Below, piece after piece: positions 8,756 through 14,852 of a stretch of 33,966 bases of DNA. The position numbers and the translations under genes were made by a program. The notes beneath the pieces are model-generated. The model was not told the DNA's origin, ran no database searches, and saw nothing but the letters and a program-made list of their open reading frames with translations. Every line of letters starts with the position of its first letter. Position 1 is the first letter of the stretch. Source of the DNA: a virus. The DNA lies in IMG/VR virus record IMGVR_UViG_3300042544_003954, positions 1 through 33,966 of that record. The stretch is one strand, 5' to 3'.

Positions 8756-9727
8756 TTAAGAGTTTCGGGTCGAGGGAGAGTCTTTAGAATATTTTTCTCT
8801 AGCTCTAGAATAAATCTCATCCAGGGCAGATTCGTCTATAGTATTAGTTAGCATCTTTTTAATCCTGTTAATCTCAAATTCTCTTAACTTTACTTCTTCT
8901 GGATTTTTTTTAGAAGGAGGTCTCCAGTCGTGATTTTTTAAAATTGAATTTAAATAATTCATAACAGGTTCATGATATAGAGTCGGATCTTTCTTCATAC
9001 TAGAATGAAAAAGATACTTATGAATTGGATCTTTATACACATCGCTAAATTTTTCTGCTCTTCTAGTAAACTTACCCTTTGGAGTAGAGAAAGTAGTTTC
9101 AAATCCAGTTCCATCTTTACGTATTTCCACCTCGGGGGAATATGAATCTTTATTCAGATAAATTTTTAAACTTTTAAGAAAATTGTTATCGTTTTTTTTC
9201 CTAAGTTCTATTTCTGATCCATTGTCCAAATATGCAATCCAATGTAGATCTTTTTTCTTTTCGATGTTTTTAATTTCAGATTCTATTCCGAAAAGATCTA
9301 AGATATCGGAAATGTCTTCGTGTGCAGAATCAGATTTATCAACAGTAAAAAATTTAGATTCGATAAAAGAATCTATAAAGGAATCAAAATCTTCTTGTTT
9401 TTCTTCATCCCACCATTTAGAATTTTTTCTAGTCTGAAGTATTGGGTTCTTAGGAGAACCGGTAATATCAAAACATCCCATAGAAAGTGGAAGAGATGAA
9501 CTTCCTCCAGGGTAATTGTATTTTAAAATTATATTTCCGTCTCCAGATTCTTCTGCTAGAAGAATTGAATCTGATTCTTCTCCCCCCTCGGAAGGGCAAG
9601 AAGTTCTGATCTTATACCCCCATTGATCCGAAAAGGGGCCTATGATTCCAAGATCTTTCTTATATGAATTTCCTTCATTAAGAGAATATGAATAATCGTC
9701 AAAGTTATATACAGAATTGAATTTCAT
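8756..9727 (-). CDS. Unrecognised 323-aa protein with possible capsid-targeting N-terminus
   Basis: A 323-aa protein starting MKFNSVYNFDDYSYSLNEGN. The N-terminus has the aromatic-rich lead and the SLNE|G site shared with head-associated proteins further upstream in this window (major capsid protein, protease-scaffold, 347-aa coiled-coil protein). After it come a beta-rich region (GIIGPFSDQWGYKIRTSCPS, GNIILKYNYPGGSSSLPLSM), a charged middle and a basic helical C-terminus (about residues 255-315). No enzyme motif is seen. Its ATG overlaps the TAA of the upstream 144-aa gene by one base, so the two are translationally coupled. A minor internal or structural virion protein is the inference; the function is unknown. 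Confidence 0.65.
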   Translation of the reverse strand: MKFNSVYNFDDYSYSLNEGNSYKKDLGIIGPFSDQWGYKIRTSCPSEGGEESDSILLAEESGDGNIILKYNYPGGSSSLPLSMGCFDITGSPKNPILQTRKNSKWWDEEKQEDFDSFIDSFIESKFFTVDKSDSAHEDISDILDLFGIESEIKNIEKKKDLHWIAYLDNGSEIELRKKNDNNFLKSLKIYLNKDSYSPEVEIRKDGTGFETTFSTPKGKFTRRAEKFSDVYKDPIHKYLFHSSMKKDPTLYHEPVMNYLNSILKNHDWRPPSKKNPEEVKLREFEINRIKKMLTNTIDESALDEIYSRAREKYSKDSPSTRNS

Positions 9728-10161
9728 TAGTCTCTACCAAAACTTACCATTACCTTGAAATCTTTTACTTCCATCGATTTTCTCATATCGATTCTAATCT
9801 GTGTTGGATATGTAGGAAGAATGTATTCCAAGGGATCTGCCATTACCATTTCTGGATTTATATTGATGCCAGGTTCGATTTCAAAATCGAAAGTTTTTTT
9901 ATCATTGGGATAATCATCTACAGCTATCTCAAGTTCTATTCTGTGGATTTTGAAGTCTATTCCATCTATCCCCTTTGTATTTCTGGAAACTACAGCTTCA
10001 TATTCAACTTCACACTTAGCATCATCTACGTTGGTTATTTCTGGTGGGTTCCCAATAACAACAATATCTGTGTAACCTAAACTGGAAATGAAATAGTGCT
10101 CATTAGAGAAATTTTTATTCTTTCCTGCAAAATAGCTATTATAATCTTCGACTCTTGGCAT
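9727..10161 (-). CDS. Unrecognised 144-aa beta-rich protein
   Basis: A 144-aa protein starting MPRVEDYNSYFAGKNKNFSN. Strand-like segments alternate (TDIVVIGNPPEI, CEVEYEAVVSRNT, GIDFKIHRIELEIAVDD, TFDFEIEPGININPEM, TQIRIDMRKSMEVKDFKVMV), which suggests a beta-sandwich domain like many small virion proteins. No catalytic or membrane motif. It is the first gene of its transcription unit: a TATATA-type box lies 17 nt upstream of the ATG, and the gene upstream is divergent. It couples through a TAATG junction to the 323-aa gene. The function is unknown. Confidence 0.65.
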   Translation of the reverse strand: MPRVEDYNSYFAGKNKNFSNEHYFISSLGYTDIVVIGNPPEITNVDDAKCEVEYEAVVSRNTKGIDGIDFKIHRIELEIAVDDYPNDKKTFDFEIEPGININPEMVMADPLEYILPTYPTQIRIDMRKSMEVKDFKVMVSFGRD

Positions 10162-10178
10162 ATAAATTAGATTCTTTT

Positions 10179-10190
10179 GTCTATATATCT
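10179..10190 (-). promoter_or_regulatory. AGATATATAGAC box, candidate late promoter
   Basis: The minus-strand sequence AGATATATAGAC lies 17 nt before the ATG at 10161, inside the divergent gap 10162-10246. The same box with small changes precedes other genes in this window at similar spacing (12015, 19491, 23411, 26728). It is interpreted as the -10-type element of a phage late promoter. No convincing -35 element accompanies it. Confidence 0.5.
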
Positions 10191-10211
10191 AAATTGAATT
10201 TTTATCATTCG

Positions 10212-10220
10212 AATATATAA
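10212..10220 (+). promoter_or_regulatory. AATATATAA box upstream of the plus-strand gene
   Basis: AATATATAA (then GTTAACTC) lies 26 nt before the ATG at 10247 on the plus strand. It resembles the GATATATA boxes used on the other strand, and it is the only promoter-like element in the gap for this lone plus-strand gene. In such AT-rich DNA a single match is weak evidence. Confidence 0.3.
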
Positions 10221-10246
10221 GTTAACTCAATAACTAAATTAAGGCT

Positions 10247-10960
10247 ATGAAAACTCTGAGTCCTGTTTGGTTTCTTAAAGATCCGATAGACGTCGAAGAA
10301 AAATACTATATTCTTCTGGATTTTCTAAAATCGGTCAGCCAAGAAATTAAAAAAGATAACTTCCATTCACCTCTTAGAACTGTCTTATCTCTTTCTAAAG
10401 AATTAGACCATTTCTACCAATACAGAACTCTAGAGAATTTCTTAGATGAGAATCTATCAGAAGAGGATTTAGATTTGCTGGATTCTTATGTTAATGGGTA
10501 TTTTTCAGATGATGAGGTTAGAGAAATAGATGAGATAATAAAAAATTCTCTCCGAGTGCTAGGAAAATATGCAGAGAGTGGTCTAAAACTTTTAAGAAGT
10601 CTGGAGGATCAAATTAAGATCCACAGTCTAGAAGTTGTAACCGATAATAAAAAGAATGGGATGGTTATATTTAGAAGCATGACTTCTAACGAGATCTTTA
10701 CCTACTGGTGGAATAAAACCGAAATTAGAATAGGGGAGGAAGTTAAAAAAGGCGTTATGATGAAGCCTATTTATATTCCGCACGATTACTATTCTATGTC
10801 TTATGAATTTATTATGTGCGAGATTCTAGTTGCAGCAGGAGTCGATTCTATGGAAAAATTCCCCTGTATTATCATAGAAATCTCCGAGACCTTTAATCAG
10901 AGCTCGGAGATTTTTAAAATTGCTAAGGAAAAATTCCTTAGGGAAATTGATCCAGATTAG
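10247..10960 (+). CDS. Unrecognised 237-aa protein on the opposite strand
   Basis: A 237-aa protein. The N-terminal half is helical and acidic (about residues 15-125, including NLSEEDLDLLDSYVNGYFSD). The C-terminal half is alpha/beta (KKNGMVIFRSMTSNEIFTYW, PIYIPHDYYSMSYEFIMCEI). No catalytic motif, signal peptide or membrane segment is recognised. It is one of only two complete plus-strand genes in the window, with its own divergent promoter region. Its last codons overlap by 4 nt the stop of the convergent gene 10957-11349. The isolated opposite orientation suggests a separately regulated or horizontally acquired gene, but base composition does not differ visibly from its neighbours. The function is unknown. 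Confidence 0.7.
   Translation: MKTLSPVWFLKDPIDVEEKYYILLDFLKSVSQEIKKDNFHSPLRTVLSLSKELDHFYQYRTLENFLDENLSEEDLDLLDSYVNGYFSDDEVREIDEIIKNSLRVLGKYAESGLKLLRSLEDQIKIHSLEVVTDNKKNGMVIFRSMTSNEIFTYWWNKTEIRIGEEVKKGVMMKPIYIPHDYYSMSYEFIMCEILVAAGVDSMEKFPCIIIEISETFNQSSEIFKIAKEKFLREIDPD
10881..10941. terminator. Two perfect hairpins at the convergent gene junction
   Basis: Inside the 3' end of the plus-strand gene there are two perfect inverted repeats. TCTCCGAG (10881-10888) pairs with CTCGGAGA (10903-10910), followed on the plus strand by TTTTT. CTAAGGAA (10923-10930) pairs with TTCCTTAG (10934-10941) across an AAA loop; read on the minus strand it is followed by CAATTTTAAAAA. The second fits a terminator for the minus-strand gene ending at 10957. 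The first has a plus-strand U-run but lies before the stop codon at 10960, so its role is unclear. Confidence 0.4.
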
Positions 10961-11349
10961 CCTTTGAATTCGTTAAGTCTTAGGACTTTAAATTCTTTAG
11001 CATTAAATTTTTCAGATTCGCTGGTATCCATATTGAAAACCGAGTTTGGCTGAGCTGCTTTATTTTGTAAATCAACAGTAGTCACACCAACACCATTTAC
11101 GTAATTTCTATCTCCTTGAGAATTAAATCCAGGGAAAGTAATACCAGCTTTATCTGGACTAAATACTGCATTTGCATATCCAACCCAATCATAAGCAGCT
11201 TGTCTTTTGATTTGGTGTAAACCAGTTTTTGCAGAACTCAATGGATCTTGATTTTCTGGGGCTAAAGGTTTAAATGTATCGTCCATAACTTTAGATCTAA
11301 ATTTCTTAAAATCTAAAATTTCTCTTTTTGAAATGTCTTCTAAATTCAT
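10957..11349 (-). CDS. Unrecognised 130-aa protein
   Basis: A 130-aa protein beginning MNLEDISKREILDFKKFRSK. After a charged helical N-terminus comes a Gly/Asn/aromatic-rich middle (YDWVGYANAVFSPDKAGITF, then PGFNSQGDRNYVNGVGVTTV) that looks like a structural, loop-rich segment. It ends KEFKVLRLNEFKG. No enzyme motif or membrane segment. It sits 18 nt downstream of the 209-aa gene and ends against the convergent plus-strand gene, so it closes that transcription unit. The Asn/Gly-rich composition and position among putative virion genes suggest a minor virion protein. The function is unknown. Confidence 0.65.
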   Translation of the reverse strand: MNLEDISKREILDFKKFRSKVMDDTFKPLAPENQDPLSSAKTGLHQIKRQAAYDWVGYANAVFSPDKAGITFPGFNSQGDRNYVNGVGVTTVDLQNKAAQPNSVFNMDTSESEKFNAKEFKVLRLNEFKG

Positions 11350-11367
11350 AATTTTTAAATTGTTTTA

Positions 11368-11997
11368 TTATCCTTGTGTGGTTCCTGTTGATGCTTTTCC
11401 TCCAAAGAGAGATTGAACCAAGTCAGTAGATCCAGATCCCGAAGCAGCTTTTTGTTTTAGTGCAGGGTCACTTGCCAAGGTTTTTGCTTCTGAAGGGGTA
11501 AAAGTGAAAGGACTCTTTTTAGGGGAACTTAAACCTCCTTTTCCTGCTGTAAGTATAGAAGTATACATAGAAATTAGATTTTCTCTAAATTCAGCTTTTC
11601 TAGATTGATTAGTAATCATTTCTTTTATTGCTCTGTAAATTAATCCGTTCTTATCTAAAGTTGAATTGAAAGATGAAGCAATTCCATCAACACCTTTGTC
11701 TGTAACTACCTCAATAGTTGCATCTGCCAATTTAGGAGCAATTTTACTTATAGGAAAATCTCCTTTTCCTGTTATAATATCCCAGTATTCTTTGAAATCT
11801 ACAGTCTGTACTAATTTAGAGATAATAGTCCCTAACAGAGATTCGGGTTTTATTCCTAAATATCCATATAGATATTCTGCTGCTTTACTTTTTACTAAAT
11901 CTGCTCCTACGTCTCCAAGATTTCCTAGTAGACTGGTAACATCAAATCCCTCATTTGCGGATTCAAATTCTGAAAAGTTCTTTATAATTTTACTCAT
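11368..11997 (-). CDS. Putative internal head protein with capsid-targeting-like N-terminus
   Basis: A 209-aa protein starting MSKIIKNFSEFESANEGFDV. The hydrophobic start, F-x-x-F pair (F8, F11) and A-N-E|G at residues 14-17 match the capsid-targeting/cleavage layout of the other proteins in the head block. The body is helical with repeated Gly/Leu patches (VTSLLGNLGDVGADLVKSKA, then YLYGYLGIKPESLLGTIISK), which look amphipathic and possibly membrane-active. The C-terminal 50 residues are low-complexity Ser/Gly/Thr/Ala. No catalytic motif. A GGATATATAG box lies 17 nt upstream of the ATG, so it probably starts a late transcript even though the upstream gene is co-directional. An internal head or ejected protein is an inference. 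Confidence 0.6.
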   Translation of the reverse strand: MSKIIKNFSEFESANEGFDVTSLLGNLGDVGADLVKSKAAEYLYGYLGIKPESLLGTIISKLVQTVDFKEYWDIITGKGDFPISKIAPKLADATIEVVTDKGVDGIASSFNSTLDKNGLIYRAIKEMITNQSRKAEFRENLISMYTSILTAGKGGLSSPKKSPFTFTPSEAKTLASDPALKQKAASGSGSTDLVQSLFGGKASTGTTQG

Positions 11998-12014
11998 TTA
12001 TAAGAATATTTTTA

Positions 12015-12026
12015 GACTATATATCC
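12015..12026 (-). promoter_or_regulatory. GGATATATAGTC box, candidate late promoter
   Basis: Minus-strand GGATATATAGTC lies 17 nt before the ATG at 11997, in the 45-nt gap after the asparagine synthase gene. It matches the boxes at 19491 and 26728 over GGATATATAG. The placement supports separate late expression of the 209-aa gene. Confidence 0.55.
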
Positions 12027-12042
12027 TTTCTAAAATAGTAAA

Positions 12043-13443
12043 TTATCTACCTTGGAGAAATAAATCTATGGCTTTATATCTGTATGCTATCTTGTCTTCC
12101 TTGATGCCTGGATTTTTAAGAGGAGCTTTATCCCTATTTATAATCTCCTCTGGGAGAAGTGGAGCAAAAGTATCTTTTAGAATTTTTTTATCCTTTCTCC
12201 ATTCAAGGGGAAGATTTAAAGCAAATCTAACAATCTCTAGATTTAGAAAAGGACTTCTCAATTCTAGAGTATGAGCCATTGACATTTTATCTAATCTTGG
12301 AAGATGGTAATATGTTAGCTCTTCAAAAATATCAGAAGCCTGTGAATCATACTCGTGAATTCTTCTATATCCACCAAATAACTCATCTGCTCCGTCCCCA
12401 CTTATAACAATTCTATGGTCGCTATTATCTTTGATTGCTTTGAAGAGATGATACTGGGGTATAACAGATCCTAAATCAATAGGAGTTTCGTTCCAGTATT
12501 GATAGATTATTTGATTCAAAGAATCATCCATATCATACTTTAGAAAATTTACTTTCTTGTCAAATTTCTCGGATAAGATATTTACAAATTCGGATTCTCC
12601 ATTTTCTATGCTATACCAAGTAACATCAGTGTCTGTTCCTTGAAGAATTGCTGCAATAATAGAAGAATCTAAACCACCTGAAATTAAGAGGGAGATTGGA
12701 TAATTTTTAGAGATCAATCTATTCTGAACTGACTCTATCATTTTTCTCCAAAGCCAATCCATGTGATCTTCGTAGGACTTTTCATAAAGTTCTGGAATAG
12801 GGGAATCCCAAAGTTTATAATAAGCAGGGTAAGTGGTTTTAAAATCTGGAGATTTTATATTGTAGTAGTAAATTGTATTTGGTATAAATCTCTTTACGTC
12901 AGTGTATGGAGTTCTGTTATCAGTATTGTATCCCCATTTTCTAGTTTCGGAAATGAAAACTTGATCTATTGGACTTTGATTGTATGCAAGACCTTTTATC
13001 TCTGAACATATTTCTCCATTCTCGCTATAGTATAAAGGTTTCTTTCCGAGTGGATCTGTGAAAGAAATTATGTCTCCTGTATTCGAATCGTAGATAACGA
13101 TAGCCCAGAATCCATCCCATAATTGAATATGTGGAAGGAACAAAGCAGTAAATAATTCAAAAGATCCACCTTTATACATTCCGAAGAGGGTACAAAGATA
13201 TTCTGTATCTGAAGAATAAACTACCCTATCATAGTTAAAAATCTCTCCGTTGAACATTAGATAAATTCCAGGGGATATTTCTCTTGGTTGGTTCCAAGTA
13301 TCCCCATCTTCTGTCTGTATAGGGAGCCTATGGTGACATAAGAACACGCCATTCTTCTCAACCACTGTTCTTTCTATCCCGCGATGTTTAATTGAGCCTA
13401 GAGAAGATTCGGATCCATCTAGAGTTAATAATATTCCACACAT
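12043..13443 (-). CDS. asnB: Asparagine synthase, glutamine-hydrolysing (AsnB family)
   Basis: A 466-aa two-domain enzyme. The N-terminal class II glutamine amidotransferase has its nucleophile Cys2 directly after the initiator Met (MCGILLTLDG), plus HHRLPIQ (Arg39), MFNGEIFNY (N65-G66-E67) and SSDTEY (Asp79), which correspond to the glutamine-binding residues of E. coli AsnB. The C-terminal synthetase domain has the ATP-pyrophosphatase loop SGGLDSS (from about 255), then VISGDGADELFGGYRRIHEY (SGDGADE motif) and the conserved MSMAHTLELRSPFL. The usual product is asparagine from aspartate, ATP and glutamine; AsnB-family amidation of other carboxylates is possible. It is shorter than E. coli AsnB (554 aa), but all key motifs are present, so it looks active. 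It sits 3 nt after the P-loop kinase gene, between virion genes, as an auxiliary metabolic gene. Confidence 0.93.
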   Translation of the reverse strand: MCGILLTLDGSESSLGSIKHRGIERTVVEKNGVFLCHHRLPIQTEDGDTWNQPREISPGIYLMFNGEIFNYDRVVYSSDTEYLCTLFGMYKGGSFELFTALFLPHIQLWDGFWAIVIYDSNTGDIISFTDPLGKKPLYYSENGEICSEIKGLAYNQSPIDQVFISETRKWGYNTDNRTPYTDVKRFIPNTIYYYNIKSPDFKTTYPAYYKLWDSPIPELYEKSYEDHMDWLWRKMIESVQNRLISKNYPISLLISGGLDSSIIAAILQGTDTDVTWYSIENGESEFVNILSEKFDKKVNFLKYDMDDSLNQIIYQYWNETPIDLGSVIPQYHLFKAIKDNSDHRIVISGDGADELFGGYRRIHEYDSQASDIFEELTYYHLPRLDKMSMAHTLELRSPFLNLEIVRFALNLPLEWRKDKKILKDTFAPLLPEEIINRDKAPLKNPGIKEDKIAYRYKAIDLFLQGR

Positions 13444-13446
13444 AAA

Positions 13447-13986
13447 TTATAATTCTTTAATTATAGATGATTCATCAAATTTGTTTTCAAAAACATAAAT
13501 TTCAAATTCGGAAGGATCTGTATTCTCTTTAAGATATTTAATGAACTTCTCATAGAGTTTTTTTTCTATAGAAGTATTGTCCATGAAATCCCAATTATCT
13601 TTGTTTCTGCTGGACTTGTTTGGATTGTCCCCATGGATATAATAAACTCTAGAATTTTTTAATAATCCGAGAGAAATTATTAGATCTAATTGTTTGTAAG
13701 CATTTTCTTCTGATATTCTCTTAGATAGTATTCCCCAAACGATTACAGTTAGAAATCCTCTATCCATTATCATATCAGGGAGAATACCTTCCCGATTCAT
13801 CTGTTGGATTGATATTTCTTTACCAAGAGCAAATAGGTGTATTCCTTCTGAAGAGTCTTCTAGTTTTAAAAGATTAAACCAATCCACAAATTCGAACTTA
13901 AAGATCGGAATTTTATTATAGGATGCTGCAAGGTTTGCAAGATGGGTTTTTCCGGAATTTCTAGCTCCTTCAAATATTGTAAGCAT
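13447..13986 (-). CDS. P-loop kinase, deoxynucleotide/nucleoside kinase-like
   Basis: A 179-aa protein with a Walker A motif at the N-terminus: FEGARNSGKTHLA, residues 5-17, G-x4-GKT. MIMDRGFLTVIVWG follows at residues 71-84 with a D-R pair, the position of the DR(S) motif in nucleoside and thymidylate kinases. A helical lid region (KSSRNKDNWDFMDNTSIEKK) and a C-terminal strand, EFEIYVFEN, follow. Size and motif order fit a small phage nucleotide kinase that phosphorylates a (deoxy)nucleoside or nucleotide. The exact substrate cannot be read from sequence; a polynucleotide kinase-like role is an alternative. It lies 3 nt upstream of the asparagine synthase gene, so the two form a small metabolic pair. 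Confidence 0.7.
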   Translation of the reverse strand: MLTIFEGARNSGKTHLANLAASYNKIPIFKFEFVDWFNLLKLEDSSEGIHLFALGKEISIQQMNREGILPDMIMDRGFLTVIVWGILSKRISEENAYKQLDLIISLGLLKNSRVYYIHGDNPNKSSRNKDNWDFMDNTSIEKKLYEKFIKYLKENTDPSEFEIYVFENKFDESSIIKEL

Positions 13987-14092
13987 ATAATTTATAGAGG
14001 AATGTTGTTAACTTGTTCCTTTATAAAATATAAGAATCCATTCAGTAAATTAATAGAATTTCTTTGCTAAGAATTCCTTAAATTTATCAGAC

Positions 14093-14848
14093 CTAGAATT
14101 TTATAGGATTTTTTTCTGATTCTGCCCAGGCTTTCAAAATAGCTTCTGCGCTTATTGGAATGGTAACACCCGCCTCAGGAAAATCAGAGGATTTAGAAGC
14201 AGAAAGTGTAGAAATTTTTCCAAGCTCGCTAGGACTCAAAGCTTTTACTATATTTTTTTCGAACTCTGGGGTTCTTTTTGACTTAAAATAATCGATGAAT
14301 CCTAAGAAAGGTGTTCCATTCAAAGGTCTTTTGTTTATACCAACTCTATCTCCCTCTCCAGACTTTTGATCGTTGGTGTTTCCCTCTATGGTAGTAATAG
14401 TTTTTGCAGAAGGATCCACGCTTAGAACAATTCCCGTATGCCCTAGACCTGCTCCAGGACGGCTCATAATAAAGATTTGACCGGGTTTAACTAGACTAGG
14501 ATCTGCTTTAGCTTTAGCTATATCAATTTTTAAGCTTTTATCCGCTTTATTCCAATGATCCTTAACCCCTGCAGTTTTTACTAGAGGATTCGTAGTTCCT
14601 AATGATTTAGATAGTTCTTGAAAAACATAATAAACAAACGCCATGCACCAAGGGTTTCCTCCAGGAAGTCCTGTGCTTTTAAGATAAGCAGTAACTTCGG
14701 GTCCCTTATTAGATCCTTTGGGGGATTCTTTAGTGTCTTTATGATCACCTAATATTTTAGCAAATTTATCTCCAGCTTCTTCTGGGTTACTAATAGACAT
14801 TTCTGCTTCTAAAATAAATTCTCTAAATGAGTAAATTCTTTTCATCAT
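14093..14848 (-). CDS. CHAP-domain peptidase/amidase with capsid-targeting-like N-terminus
   Basis: A 251-aa protein (starting Met-Met at 14848; the second Met is equally possible). Residues 51-180 form a CHAP domain: NPWCMAFVYYVF with Cys68, GHTGIVLSVD with His137 and IEGNTND with Glu155/Asn157, the Cys-His-Glu/Asn arrangement of peptidoglycan amidases and endopeptidases. The first 16 residues, MMKRIYSFREFILEAE, closely resemble the capsid-targeting leader of T4 internal proteins, with a FILE|A site where T4 has FIAE|A. This suggests head packaging and clipping. A Ser/Ala-rich tail follows the domain. No signal peptide, transmembrane segment or holin neighbour is seen, so it does not look like an ordinary lysis endolysin. 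The 3' end may be frameshifted (see findings). The 805-aa gene lies 4 nt upstream. Confidence 0.82.
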   Translation of the reverse strand: MMKRIYSFREFILEAEMSISNPEEAGDKFAKILGDHKDTKESPKGSNKGPEVTAYLKSTGLPGGNPWCMAFVYYVFQELSKSLGTTNPLVKTAGVKDHWNKADKSLKIDIAKAKADPSLVKPGQIFIMSRPGAGLGHTGIVLSVDPSAKTITTIEGNTNDQKSGEGDRVGINKRPLNGTPFLGFIDYFKSKRTPEFEKNIVKALSPSELGKISTLSASKSSDFPEAGVTIPISAEAILKAWAESEKNPIKF

Positions 14849-14852
14849 AATT

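Noticed and set aside
11666-12274. A 202-codon plus-strand open frame spanning the 3' end of the asparagine synthase gene and the 209-aa gene.
   Set aside because: It runs antisense across two better-supported genes and their intergenic promoter box, and its protein shows no family or motif.
13987-14092. Gap considered for a tRNA or small RNA because of the inverted repeat AGGAA…TTCCT near 14000.
   Set aside because: The pairing is only 5-7 bp with G-U pairs, no cloverleaf or anticodon arm can be drawn, and part of the gap is better explained as a lost C-terminus of the CHAP gene.
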